Part shown: positions 1-8,795 of the stretch, one piece after another
Position numbering within the stretch: position 1 is the stretch's first letter
How the letters are laid out: the number at the start of each line of letters is the position of its first letter
NCBI RefSeq assembly: GCF_002920915.1
Contig: NZ_PQVF01000002.1
Coordinates: 186,375-250,374 of the forward strand
Length of the DNA stretch: 64,000 nucleotides
DNA from: Solitalea longa
Lineage (GTDB): Bacteria; Bacteroidota; Bacteroidia; Sphingobacteriales; Sphingobacteriaceae
Reading direction: 5' to 3'
Notes under the pieces: generated by a model
What the model was told of the DNA's origin: nothing
Databases searched by the model: none
What the model saw: the letters and a program-made list of their open reading frames with translations, nothing else
Made by a program: the position numbers and the translations under genes

Positions 1-1515
1 TTTGATCTGTCCAGGATAAGTCATCTCTGTTTGAATACGAGTTGACAAATCAAATGCCAGTGTTTCTGCCTGCTGATCAGAGATCTTATCGCAATCAACT
101 ACTACACGTAATTCACGTCCAGCCTGAATAGCGAATGTTTTTTCAACACCAGGATATGATAATGCAAGATTTTCCAGATCGTGAAGACGCTTAATATAAC
201 TTTCAACCACTTCACGACGAGCACCAGGACGAGCTCCTGAAATAGCATCACAAACCTGAATAATTGGTGAAATAATGCTGGTCATCTCCACCTCATCGTG
301 GTGAGCACCAATCGCATTACAAACATCGGGATGTTCTTTAAATTTCTCTGCCAACTGCATACCTAACAAGGCGTGAGGAATCTCCGGATTATCTTCAGGC
401 ACTTTACCTATATCGTGTAAAAGTCCGGCACGTTTAGCCAACTTAACATTCAAACCTAACTCAGCAGCCATAGTAGCACAAAGGTTAGCCACCTCACGTG
501 AGTGCTGTAATAAGTTTTGACCATAAGAAGAGCGGTAACGCATACGACCAACCATACGGATCAATTCCGGATGAAGGCCATGGATACCTAAATCAATAAC
601 AGTACGCTCACCAATTTCCACGATTTCATCTTCAAGCTGTTTTTTGGTTTTGGAAACCACCTCCTCAATACGAGCCGGGTGAATACGACCGTCGGTAACC
701 AAGCGGTGTAAAGAAAGACGGGCAATTTCGCGGCGAACAGGATCAAAACATGATAAAATAATCGCCTCCGGAGTATCATCAACAATGATCTCAACACCTG
801 TAGCCGCTTCTAAAGCACGGATATTACGGCCTTCGCGACCAATGATCCGTCCTTTAATTTCATCGCTTTCAATGTTAAAGATCGAAACGGTATTTTCAAT
901 TGCCGCCTCGGTAGCTGTACGCTGAATTGTTTGAACAACGATCTTTTTAGCCTCTTTGGTAGCGGTAAGCTTGGCATCTTCAATAACATCTTTAATTGAT
1001 GCCATTGCCTGTGACTTTGCTTCTTCTTTAAGCTGTTCTACCAATTGATCCTTGGCTTCAGCAGCAGTTAATCCTGCTACCTTTTCCAACTGGGTAACGT
1101 GCTCATTTTTAAGCTCCTCAACCTCTTTTTTCTTCGTTTCAACGATATCAAGTTGCTTATTCAGATTTTGCTTTACCGCTTCTAACTCCTGGTCTTTACG
1201 GTTAACATTCTCAATTTTCTGATTCAGCGATTGCTCTTTTTGTTTCAAGGAGTTATCTCTTTGAGCGGCAACCTGATTCTTTTGACTAATCTCTTTTTCA
1301 TGCTCGGCCTTTAGCTGAAGAAACTTCTCTTTTGCCTCCAGTAACCTATCCTTTTTAAGGATTTCAGCCTGCGCTTCTGCATCTTTCAGAAACTGCTTAG
1401 CCTTATTTTTGGCCATCACTTCCTGGCTTTTGAACAGTCGACGTAACAAAAACCGGTCTATTCCGATACCTGCTACCAGCGCCAACACTGCATATAAAAT
1501 AATATCTATACTCAT
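1..1515 (-). CDS. rny: Ribonuclease Y (partial, C-terminus outside window)
   Basis: Membrane-anchored endoribonuclease that starts mRNA decay. The frame stays open from the ATG at 1515 down to base 1 (505 codons). It begins with [20 protein letters not shown], a single N-terminal membrane helix, followed by a long charged coiled coil rich in Lys, Glu and Gln. A KH domain follows, with the [12 protein letters not shown] loop near bases 830-875. The HD domain carries GLLHDIGKV near 405-430 and HHDEV near 290-305. The last visible residues, EMTYPGQIK, are close to the family's usual C-terminus, so only about a dozen residues are missing. It is transcribed leftward in the same direction as zapA upstream. 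Identification is secure. Confidence 0.96.
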   Translation of the reverse strand, partial: MSIDIILYAVLALVAGIGIDRFLLRRLFKSQEVMAKNKAKQFLKDAEAQAEILKKDRLLEAKEKFLQLKAEHEKEISQKNQVAAQRDNSLKQKEQSLNQKIENVNRKDQELEAVKQNLNKQLDIVETKKKEVEELKNEHVTQLEKVAGLTAAEAKDQLVEQLKEEAKSQAMASIKDVIEDAKLTATKEAKKIVVQTIQRTATEAAIENTVSIFNIESDEIKGRIIGREGRNIRALEAATGVEIIVDDTPEAIILSCFDPVRREIARLSLHRLVTDGRIHPARIEEVVSKTKKQLEDEIVEIGERTVIDLGIHGLHPELIRMVGRMRYRSSYGQNLLQHSREVANLCATMAAELGLNVKLAKRAGLLHDIGKVPEDNPEIPHALLGMQLAEKFKEHPDVCNAIGAHHDEVEMTSIISPIIQVCDAISGARPGARREVVESYIKRLHDLENLALSYPGVEKTFAIQAGRELRVVVDCDKISDQQAETLAFDLSTRIQTEMTYPGQIK

Positions 1516-1524
1516 TCTACATTA

Positions 1525-1630
1525 TAAATAAAAAACCGCAACTATAACTTATATAAACACTTAACAGGCTTTACACCATAACTAAACAAAAAAGTGATTA
1601 TATAAATTTAACTGCGGTTAAACTTATTTA
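1525..1630 (-). ncRNA. ssrS: Candidate 6S RNA (6S-Flavo type) long hairpin between zapA and rny
   Basis: The 129-nt gap between zapA and rny holds one long imperfect hairpin. Bases 1534-1562 (AACCGCA, then TTATATAA, then CACTT) pair with 1592-1619 (AAGTG, TATATAA, TGCGGTT). The stem is nearly continuous with an internal bubble and an apical region of about 30 nt. A long, mostly double-stranded rod next to zapA is the classic setting of 6S RNA, which mimics an open promoter and binds RNA polymerase. A shorter 6S-Flavo family is known in Bacteroidota. Strand and ends are inferred from the neighbouring genes. It could instead be an unusual terminator or attenuator, although there is no clear U-run. 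Confidence 0.5.
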
Positions 1631-1644
1631 GTTAACTCTAAAAA

Positions 1645-1938
1645 TTACTGATTTGATAAAAACTGAGAAAGCTGATGGTCGAGTTCAGCGATTTTTTCAG
1701 AAATGCCATTATCTTCAATCAAGCTTTTTCCATCAAATTTCAGTGCAGCAGTCGCATAATGCAACACGCACATTGAAAGTAAATCCTGTTTGTCTTTAAC
1801 CTCATAATTTTGCATCAGCATCTTTATTCGGTCATTGATCTCTTTAGCGGCTTTCCTTACAGTTTCCTCTTCCGAAGCGTTAATTCGCAACGGATACACC
1901 CTATCGGCAATATTTATTTTAATGGAAATTTCTCCCAT
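1645..1938 (-). CDS. zapA: Cell division protein ZapA
   Basis: FtsZ-ring stabilising protein that acts in the cytoplasm at mid-cell. The 97-residue product begins MGEISIKINIADRVYPLRI, a short N-terminal beta region, and continues with EEETVRKAAKEINDRI and a C-terminal amphipathic helix that can form the dimer coiled coil. Both length and layout match ZapA. It lies 20 nt downstream of the coiled-coil gene at 1959-2249 and upstream of the hairpin and rny, all on the minus strand, so an operon is likely. Confidence is high from pattern and synteny. Confidence 0.9.
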   Translation of the reverse strand: MGEISIKINIADRVYPLRINASEEETVRKAAKEINDRIKMLMQNYEVKDKQDLLSMCVLHYATAALKFDGKSLIEDNGISEKIAELDHQLSQFLSNQ

Positions 1939-1958
1939 TTGAGCATTAAATCACGCGT

Positions 1959-2249
1959 TTACTTAGCTAAAAGTGCAATGCACCTGTCTATTTCTTTCGC
2001 AAATTCGTTAATTTTTTGTTGGATGTCAAGAGCCTTTTCGCTACCCCCTGATATTGAAGCCGCTAATCGGGCCACTTTAATCCGGTCTTCCAACTCCAAA
2101 ATTTTAACATTTCGGCTTTCTGATTCAACCTTTACCCTTTCCAGCTCTTCAATTAGCACAGCATGCTGCTGCTGAAGCTTTGAATGCATAACCATAAGTT
2201 TCTGCATCTTTTGCTGGAGTTGTTCAAGTGTTTTTACCAGATCAGCCAT
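1959..2249 (-). CDS. Small coiled-coil protein next to ZapA
   Basis: The 96-residue product is almost entirely heptad-rich: VKTLEQLQQKMQKLMVMHSK near the N-terminus, then QQQHAVLIEELERVKVESES, ending in a short helix with NEFAKEIDRCIALLAK. It has no signal peptide or membrane segment. It is encoded directly upstream of zapA, 20 nt apart and in the same direction, which suggests it works with ZapA at the division ring, possibly as a functional analogue of ZapB. That role is inferred from position and coiled-coil content only. The reading frame is convincing because it is tightly packed between co-directional genes. Confidence 0.8.
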   Translation of the reverse strand: MADLVKTLEQLQQKMQKLMVMHSKLQQQHAVLIEELERVKVESESRNVKILELEDRIKVARLAASISGGSEKALDIQQKINEFAKEIDRCIALLAK

Positions 2250-2348
2250 TTTTCTCAGATAAAAGAAGAAAGTCTCAAGAATAAAGATTTCTTTTAGAAT
2301 TCAAAAAAAATCAACTAATAAATTATTCTTTTCCTTCTCTCCTAGCTC

Positions 2349-4760
2349 TTATTTCCTTATTTCAGCACCCAATTTTTCAAAACCGATTACCAATTTTTGC
2401 ATTACGCCATCAATTTGTTTATCGGTAAGGGTTTTCTCCTCATCCTGAATCACAAAACTTAATGCGTAAGATTTTTTGCCATTTGGTAATTTGTCGCCTT
2501 CGTATTTATCGAATATGTTCACTTCCTTCAACAGGTTTTTCTCTGTTTGGAACGCCAATTCTTTTAATTGCGCAAAGTTCAAGGAACTGTCAATCAACAT
2601 CGACAAATCACGGCGAACAGCAGGGAACTTGGCGACTTCTTTATATTCAGCCTTGTTATTCAACTGAACTTTAAGAATATATTCCCAGTTAAAATCAGCA
2701 AAGTAAACAGGTTTATCAATATCCATTTTCTTTAAAATGGCTTTGTTCACCTGACCAAACTGAACGATCACATTTTTGCCTTTTTTATAAACCAATGCTT
2801 CAGCAAAAACATCATTTTTCAGTGTTTCAGATGAAGCTATTGAAACTTTTAACTTAGTTAAAATCGCGTCAACAAACCCTTTTAATTGATAGTAATCAGC
2901 TGTTTCTTTTGAAGCATTCCATTGCTCAATTTCTTTTCTTCCTGTTACAAATAAAGCCAGCTTGGATTCTTCCGTGAAATTACAATCAACTTCTTTATAG
3001 ACTTTACCAAATTCATACAGCTTTAAATCAGCATTTTTGCGATTCTGATTATACGCAATGGCTTCTAAGCCCGAAAACAACAATGTTTGGCGCATAACAT
3101 CCAAATCATTACTCAACGGATTTAAGATCACTACATTTTCATCAGGGTTAATCGTCGCTGTTGACTGACTGTACAACGATTTGGTTAATGAGTTGGACAT
3201 GATCTCATTAAACCCATTTGAAGTAAAGAAATCAGCAACTGCATTTTGCAATTTTTCACGATCAGGTTTTACCGCAAACGACAATGAAGAATTTAAAATC
3301 GTTGGAATTTCAATATTATTATAACCGTAAATGCGAAGGATCTCTTCAATAACATCCACTTCACGGGTTACATCCACCTTATTAGTAGGCACACTCACTG
3401 TTAATCCTTCGTTATTTTTCGAAAGAATCTCGATCCCTAATGCCAACAAAATAGCATTGATTTCCTCTACAGGAATTTGCTTTCCGATAAGACGATGAAC
3501 GTTTTTATAAGAAACCTCAATTTTGGCTTTCTCAATTTTAGTTGGATAAATATCAACTACTTCCGAAGAAATTAAACCACCGGCAACCTCCTTGATCAAT
3601 AAAGCAGCACGTTTAAGTGCATAAACAGTAGCCTCTGGATCTGTACCACGCTCGAAACGGAAAGAAGAATCGGTTTTTAAACCATGGCGTTTACCGGTTT
3701 TACGTACCGATACCGAGTTAAAATAGGCTGATTCAAGGAAAATTGAAGTAGTAGTTTCGCTTACACCCGAATGTAAACCACCGAAAACACCGGCAATGCA
3801 CATTTCTTCTTCAGCATTACAGATCATTAGATCTTTTGAAGACAAGGTGCGTTCAACACCATCAAGTGTGATGAACTTCTCCCCTTCAACAGCATCCCGA
3901 ACGATCACTTTGTTGCCTTTTATTTCAGCAGCATCAAAAGCATGTAAAGGCTGTCCGGTTTCATGTAACACGTAATTGGTTACATCCACCACATTATTTA
4001 TCGGTCGAAGGCCAATTACCCTCAATTTATTTTGCAACCAATCAGGAGAATCTTTAACAGTAATCCCTGAAATAGTAACTCCTGAATATCGTGGACAAGC
4101 CTCGTGATCAATAACCTCTACCGAAATGCTTAGATCCTGACTATCAACGGCAAAATTATCTACCGAAGGCAGTTCTACCGTATTTTTTAATACCGCAGCA
4201 ATATCACGGGCAACACCAATGTGAGAGGCTGCGTCAACCCTGTTTGGAGTTAAGCCAATTTCAAAGCAATAATCATCTTCTATTTTGAAATACTCTTTGG
4301 CAGGCATTCCAACAGGAGCATCTTCAGGAAGTACCATAATGCCGGCATGTGATTCGCCCAAGCCAATTTCGTCTTCGGCACAAATCATACCTTCAGATAC
4401 TTCTCCCCTTATCTTAGCTTTTTTAATTTCAAATGGCTCTCCTGATGAAGGATGAACAGTACAGCCAACTGTAGCTACCACCACTTTTTGCCCGGCAGCA
4501 ACATTTGGGGCACCACAAACGATATCCAGTTCGCGTTCGCCACCAACATTTACTTTGGTTACACTTAATTTATCAGCATTGGGATGTTTATCACGAAAGG
4601 TCACATGCCCAATTACCAGTCCTTCCAATCCGCCTGGAATTGTTTGGATCTTTTCAAGGCTTTCTACTTCTAAGCCTGTATTGGTAAGGACCTTTGAAAT
4701 CTCCTCAGGGCTTAATTCGGTATTGATATATTGTTTTAACCAGCTATAAGAAATCTTCAT
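2349..4760 (-). CDS. pheT: Phenylalanine--tRNA ligase beta subunit
   Basis: Charges tRNA-Phe as the beta half of an alpha2-beta2 enzyme in the cytosol. The chosen start at 4760 gives MKISYSWLKQYINTELSPEE, the usual N-terminus, and 803 residues. An ATG 69 nt further upstream would add an unrelated arginine/lysine-rich stretch and would lie upstream of the predicted promoter box. Visible domains are the OB-fold tRNA-binding domain (about 40-150), the B3/B4 editing core (GLRPINNVVDVTNYV near 275), the B5 domain near 400-480 and the FDX-ACB anticodon-binding domain at the end (KFPAVRRDLSMLID onward). pheS is not in the window. Confidence 0.97.
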   Translation of the reverse strand: MKISYSWLKQYINTELSPEEISKVLTNTGLEVESLEKIQTIPGGLEGLVIGHVTFRDKHPNADKLSVTKVNVGGERELDIVCGAPNVAAGQKVVVATVGCTVHPSSGEPFEIKKAKIRGEVSEGMICAEDEIGLGESHAGIMVLPEDAPVGMPAKEYFKIEDDYCFEIGLTPNRVDAASHIGVARDIAAVLKNTVELPSVDNFAVDSQDLSISVEVIDHEACPRYSGVTISGITVKDSPDWLQNKLRVIGLRPINNVVDVTNYVLHETGQPLHAFDAAEIKGNKVIVRDAVEGEKFITLDGVERTLSSKDLMICNAEEEMCIAGVFGGLHSGVSETTTSIFLESAYFNSVSVRKTGKRHGLKTDSSFRFERGTDPEATVYALKRAALLIKEVAGGLISSEVVDIYPTKIEKAKIEVSYKNVHRLIGKQIPVEEINAILLALGIEILSKNNEGLTVSVPTNKVDVTREVDVIEEILRIYGYNNIEIPTILNSSLSFAVKPDREKLQNAVADFFTSNGFNEIMSNSLTKSLYSQSTATINPDENVVILNPLSNDLDVMRQTLLFSGLEAIAYNQNRKNADLKLYEFGKVYKEVDCNFTEESKLALFVTGRKEIEQWNASKETADYYQLKGFVDAILTKLKVSIASSETLKNDVFAEALVYKKGKNVIVQFGQVNKAILKKMDIDKPVYFADFNWEYILKVQLNNKAEYKEVAKFPAVRRDLSMLIDSSLNFAQLKELAFQTEKNLLKEVNIFDKYEGDKLPNGKKSYALSFVIQDEEKTLTDKQIDGVMQKLVIGFEKLGAEIRK

Positions 4761-4786
4761 TTGTTTTAACGCTTTTAGGCGAAGCG

Positions 4787-4794
4787 CAAAAGTA
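4787..4794 (-). promoter_or_regulatory. Putative -7 box of the pheT promoter
   Basis: On the minus strand the bases read TACTTTTG, followed by GCGC. This matches the Bacteroidota -7 element TAnnTTTG and would start transcription about 20 nt before the pheT ATG at 4760. A clear TTTG -33 element at 19 nt is not visible, so the call is moderate. Confidence 0.5.
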
Positions 4795-4909
4795 GGAAAA
4801 AATTTGATGCTACAGCTTTGCCGCCCCAACTAAGGCCAAAAAATCATTGAAGAAGCCGAATATTCATCCTAAGCATAATTTCTGAATAAATAGCTCCGCC
4901 TAAAAACTA

Positions 4910-4988
4910 TTTAGATTAATTACAAATAATTTTGCTTGATTAATTCTGATTTATACATTTGCGCTTAATTTAGATTTAATACAAATAA
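4910..4988 (+). promoter_or_regulatory. Promoter of the siderophore receptor with flanking direct repeats
   Basis: TTTG at 4931-4934 and TACATTTG at 4954-4961 are separated by exactly 19 nt, a perfect Bacteroidota promoter (-33/-7). Two 20-bp direct repeats flank it: TTTAGATTAATTACAAATAA at 4910-4929 and a copy at 4969-4988 that differs at two positions. One copy lies just upstream of the -33 element and the other just past the expected start site. This is the geometry expected for a repressor such as Fur. The promoter is seen directly; the repressor identity is inferred from the iron-uptake gene downstream. Confidence 0.7.
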
Positions 4989-5001
4989 CAAAAACCTCCA
5001 T

Positions 5002-7431
5002 ATGAACTTTAATATCTACAAATTCCCCTCTCTTGCTTATGCTATAAGCTTTATGCTGATATTATTTTTAGGATTCGGAGCAACGGCTCAGACCAAAAAC
5101 GGTGTAATTTCAGGAACAGTTAAAACCAGTGATGGCAACCCTGCCGCTTCAGTAAACATTAGCTTGAAAGAAATAAACAGAGGAACTATTACAAATGAAT
5201 TGGGCGCTTTTCACCTTAAAAATATTAAAGAAGGCACCTATACATTATTAGTAAGCTCTGTAGGACTTACTTCACAGGAAAAAACAATAACTGTTGCTTC
5301 CGGTCAAACCTCAACTGTAGAATTAACCCTTACCGAAACTGCAGGCCAACTAGCCGAAGTAGTGGTAACGGGTGCAAAAAGTGTGAACAAAAAACCTGTA
5401 ACGGTTGGTAGAATTGAAATCGCTCCAATGGATCTTCCACAGGCTGTTGCAATTATTGATAACAAAACAATAACAGAGCAACAAGTAAATAAATTAAGTG
5501 ATGCTATAAAAAATGTAAACGGTGTAACTCTAACCGATAACAGAGGGACCAACGTGGAAACATTTTTTGCAAGGGGATACAACCTGGGTGCAAATAACAT
5601 TATGAAAAACGGCGCCAGAGCTAATTCCGGTATCGTTCCAGAGGCAAGTACCTTAGAAAGTGTTGAGGTTCTAAAAGGAAGTGCGGCTTTACTTTATGGA
5701 AATGTAAGCGGAGGAGCTGTAATCAATATGGTTACCAAGAAACCGAAATTTGAATATGGAGGTGAAGTGTCGATGCGCACAGGAAGTTATAGCTTTTATA
5801 AACCATCCGTTGATGTGTATGGACCGATTAGTAAAAAATTAGCTTTCAGAGCAATTGGCACCTATGAGAATGCTGAAAGCTTTAGAAGCTCGGTAGAATC
5901 AAAACGCTATTACATTAATCCATCTTTATTATATCAGATCAGTTCTAAAACCGATTTATTGGTACAGGGAGATTATTTGAATGCTGACTTCACCCCAGAC
6001 TTTGGAATTGGTACTTTAACCGATAGCGAAAGCAGTAAAATTCCAACAACTATAAGCAAGTCGAGCTTCTTTAATACGCCATGGGCTTATCAAAAAGCAA
6101 AACAAGCAACCGCTTCAGCTAACTTAAATCATCAGTTTAATGCTAAATGGAAGTTAAATTCCGTTTTGGCTTACCAAAACTTTGACCGTAACTATTTCTC
6201 AACCGAGCGTATTCAAGCAAACGCTGTGGGTGACTGGAATAGGGTTTTAACACGTACAAAATCAAATGAAAACTACTATACCGGTCAATTGAACCTTACC
6301 GGAGACTTGAAAACGGGCAAAATAAGACATCAATTATTAGTTGGATCAGATGCAGAGCGCTATAACAATACTACCTATACATTCAAAAAATTTGCTACCG
6401 CTTATGACAAGATTAACATTTTAGACCCATCAAAATATCCATTACGAACCGATATGCCGGTTACAACAGATTCGTTAAGAACAGTGGTACCTACCAATCG
6501 CTTTGGGATATTCGTACAAGACTTGATTTCTGTTTCAGAGAAATTTAAAGTATTAGCAGGCTTAAGATGGTCGTACCAAAATGTAATTACCGGAAACATT
6601 CACAATATTGCAACCGGTGCTGAATATAAAACAACCGTTAAAAACAAAGATGAAAAAGCCTTCTCGCCACGTTTAGGTTTGGTTTATCAACCAACAAAAA
6701 CTACTTCATTATTTGCAAGTTATTCAAACAACTTTGCCCCTAACAGTGGTGTTGATATTAATAATAACAACCTAGACCCTTCAATTATTGACCAATATGA
6801 AGTAGGTGTAAAAAATGATTTCTTCCAGGGACGCCTTTCTGCCAACCTCACCATTTATAAAATAATTAATGATAACTATGCTCAATCCGTACCTGGCTCG
6901 TCAAACGGAGCTAAAGAGTTAGCAGGCGAAACAACAAGCGATGGATTAGAAGTAGATCTTAACGGTACATTAGCTAAAGGGTTAAACTTCCTGGCTGGTT
7001 ATAGTTACACCTACATGCGTTTTACCAATACTACAGGAAATACTGGAAGCAATAAAGAAGGTGAACGATTAGTAGGAGTTCCATCAAACACTGCAAATGC
7101 AAGCCTATTCTATACTTTTTCAAACAATTTATTAAATGGCTTAAAAGTAGGATTTTCAGGATTTTATACAGGAAAAAGGAATGGAGGGTATAACAACACG
7201 AACTATATCAATGGAGCTGTACCTCCTGCTGGACAACCTCAAAACCGCTTAATTCCTGTTGACGGCTTTACCACATTTGATCTGTCATTGGGATATACGT
7301 ACAAAAAACTTTCCATCTTAGGTAAGGTGTCTAACTTAGCCGATGAGTTAAACTACTATGTTCACGAAAACTACAGTGTAAACCCTATTGCCCCTCGTCA
7401 GTTCACCACTACATTGGCATATAAGTTTTAA
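5002..7431 (+). CDS. TonB-dependent siderophore receptor
   Basis: Outer-membrane importer of a ferric siderophore, energised by TonB. The 809-residue product has a signal peptide (residues 1-29, ending ATAQ), then a carboxypeptidase regulatory-like beta-sandwich (about 33-110, GVISGTVKTSDGNPAASVNI) typical of Bacteroidota receptors. The plug domain follows (about 140-250; SVEVLKGSAALLYGNVSGGAVINMVTKK is split here as SVEVLKGSAALLYG and VSGGAVINMVTKK). A 22-strand barrel ends in FTTTLAYKF with the required C-terminal Phe. The plug motif and overall length match FhuA/FhuE/FpvA-type siderophore receptors. The next gene encodes a PepSY membrane protein, a common partner in iron uptake. The substrate cannot be read from sequence. 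Confidence 0.93.
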   Translation: MNFNIYKFPSLAYAISFMLILFLGFGATAQTKNGVISGTVKTSDGNPAASVNISLKEINRGTITNELGAFHLKNIKEGTYTLLVSSVGLTSQEKTITVASGQTSTVELTLTETAGQLAEVVVTGAKSVNKKPVTVGRIEIAPMDLPQAVAIIDNKTITEQQVNKLSDAIKNVNGVTLTDNRGTNVETFFARGYNLGANNIMKNGARANSGIVPEASTLESVEVLKGSAALLYGNVSGGAVINMVTKKPKFEYGGEVSMRTGSYSFYKPSVDVYGPISKKLAFRAIGTYENAESFRSSVESKRYYINPSLLYQISSKTDLLVQGDYLNADFTPDFGIGTLTDSESSKIPTTISKSSFFNTPWAYQKAKQATASANLNHQFNAKWKLNSVLAYQNFDRNYFSTERIQANAVGDWNRVLTRTKSNENYYTGQLNLTGDLKTGKIRHQLLVGSDAERYNNTTYTFKKFATAYDKINILDPSKYPLRTDMPVTTDSLRTVVPTNRFGIFVQDLISVSEKFKVLAGLRWSYQNVITGNIHNIATGAEYKTTVKNKDEKAFSPRLGLVYQPTKTTSLFASYSNNFAPNSGVDINNNNLDPSIIDQYEVGVKNDFFQGRLSANLTIYKIINDNYAQSVPGSSNGAKELAGETTSDGLEVDLNGTLAKGLNFLAGYSYTYMRFTNTTGNTGSNKEGERLVGVPSNTANASLFYTFSNNLLNGLKVGFSGFYTGKRNGGYNNTNYINGAVPPAGQPQNRLIPVDGFTTFDLSLGYTYKKLSILGKVSNLADELNYYVHENYSVNPIAPRQFTTTLAYKF

Positions 7432-7458
7432 TTAAAATCAATTAAATAGCTTTTACGG

Positions 7459-7490
7459 CCGGATCATTTTCTAATGATCCGGTTTGTTTA
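7459..7490 (+). terminator. Rho-independent terminator or attenuator after the receptor gene
   Basis: CCGGATCATT (about 7459-7468) pairs with AATGATCCGG (7473-7482) across a loop of 4 nt and is followed by TTTGTTT. It ends only 8-16 nt before the start of the PepSY gene, so it probably lowers read-through into that gene. Confidence 0.8.
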
Positions 7491-7498
7491 TAAATAAT

Positions 7499-8743
7499 AT
7501 GAAAGTATTTTTCAGAAATATCCACCTTTATCTAAGTCTAGCGGCCGGATTGATCATTTTCACTTCCTGCCTAACCGGTACCATTTTAGTTTTCGAAGAG
7601 GAAATCGAGCATAGCTTGTACGCCAACCGCTATTTTGTTACTTCTCAGGGTGAACGTTTACCCTTGACTCAAGTAGTTAAAAGCGCTGTTGAAAGTACTC
7701 CAAAGGCTAAACTTTCGTCGGTTAAGGTTTACCATGAAGCCAACCGATCGGTAGAGGTAAGCATTACCGTTCCGGAGAAAAAAGGCCATAAAGAGCAAAT
7801 GGATAAGGCTAAAGCGGAACAAAAACCAGAAGCAAAAAGTACCGACAAACGAGGCCCGAAATCGAAAGATAAAAAGAACGAAAAGCGTAAACCAACCATT
7901 ACTGTTTATGTAGATCCATTTACTGGCAAAGTTTTGGACGTGGTTAACCCAAGAGAATCCTTTTTCTTCACAGTGGAGTCCATTCACCGCTGGTTACTGG
8001 GTGGCAAAGACAGCATTGGGAATTTTCTTACAGGCTTCTCTACTTTATTTTTCTTTTTCATTTTGATCACCGGGATCATCTTGTGGTGGCCAAAAACGAA
8101 GAAAATACTATATCAGCGTTTAAAAATTAAGTTTGATGGCGGATGGAAACGACTGGTTCATGACCTGCATATTGTTACAGGATTTTACCTTTCTATTTTC
8201 TTAATCGTTATTGTTTTAAGCGGATTAGTGATGGCTTTTAACTGGGTTAACAAAGGATTGTTCACCCTAACCGGTTCTAAAATGGAAAACCCTGAACCTC
8301 CAACGGTTGTTTTTCAAAAGGTATTGAAATCGGTTTCGGTTGATGAGGTAGCCAAAACTATTCAAAATGAAGTTAACACCTTCGAATTATATACTATCCG
8401 CATTCCAAAAGATTCGGTAAGCACCTACAGTGTTAACGTACTTCCTTTAAACTCAATTGAAACCGCTGGCGATACTTATTTTATCGATCAGTATACCGGT
8501 AAAACTGTTGGAGCTCAAAAATTTTCAAATAAAAACTCGGGACAAAAAATACGCGCCATCGTTAAGCCTTTACACACTGGCGCTATTTATGGCCTTACTT
8601 CAAAAATTATCAGCTTTTTAATTTGCTTGTTGTCTTTGGCTTTTCCGGTTACAGGAGTAATCATGTGGCTAAACCGATTGAAAGTAAATAAGAAAAAAGA
8701 GAAGAAAACGGTGGTTCAACCAGCTGTGGTCAATCAAAAATAA
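7499..8743 (+). CDS. PepSY-associated transmembrane protein (putative iron reductase type)
   Basis: Inner-membrane protein of 414 residues with four predicted membrane helices and a PepSY/PepSY_TM layout. The first helix contains LAAGLIIFTSCLTGTILVFE, a second lies near 175-200 (FSTLFFFFILITGIILWWPK), a third near 225-250 (HDLHIVTGFYLSIFLIVIVL), and the last near the C-terminus. Conserved histidines in HRWLLG, HDLHIVTG and KPLHTGAIYG may bind haem. A Lys-rich insert (about 100-130) lies in the periplasmic part. I start at ATG 7499; a TTG at 7484 in frame is less likely. Such proteins often follow TonB receptors and are thought to reduce ferric siderophores; that role is inferred. Confidence 0.85.
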   Translation: MKVFFRNIHLYLSLAAGLIIFTSCLTGTILVFEEEIEHSLYANRYFVTSQGERLPLTQVVKSAVESTPKAKLSSVKVYHEANRSVEVSITVPEKKGHKEQMDKAKAEQKPEAKSTDKRGPKSKDKKNEKRKPTITVYVDPFTGKVLDVVNPRESFFFTVESIHRWLLGGKDSIGNFLTGFSTLFFFFILITGIILWWPKTKKILYQRLKIKFDGGWKRLVHDLHIVTGFYLSIFLIVIVLSGLVMAFNWVNKGLFTLTGSKMENPEPPTVVFQKVLKSVSVDEVAKTIQNEVNTFELYTIRIPKDSVSTYSVNVLPLNSIETAGDTYFIDQYTGKTVGAQKFSNKNSGQKIRAIVKPLHTGAIYGLTSKIISFLICLLSLAFPVTGVIMWLNRLKVNKKKEKKTVVQPAVVNQK

Positions 8744-8745
8744 TT

Positions 8746-8785
8746 AAAACAGAAACGCTAAGTCAAAACTTAGCGTTTCTGTTTT
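8746..8785. terminator. Bidirectional terminator between PepSY gene and radC
   Basis: An 18-bp perfect stem, with arms 8746-8763 and 8768-8785 and a 4-nt loop, contains AGAAACGCTAAGT. It has A-runs on the left and T-runs on the right, so it can stop transcription of both convergent genes. Confidence 0.9.
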
Positions 8786-8795
8786 TTAATTCCTA

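Noticed and set aside
588-797. 69-codon ORF on the minus strand inside rny
   Set aside because: Out-of-frame shadow of RNase Y with no conserved features.
1810-2175. 121-codon plus-strand ORF ending in CCC
   Set aside because: It lies opposite zapA and the coiled-coil gene. The Cys run is the complement of Gln codons in that gene, so it is a shadow frame, not another cysteine leader.
4761-4829. N-terminal extension of PheT to an upstream ATG
   Set aside because: The extra residues do not match PheT and the region holds the predicted promoter box.
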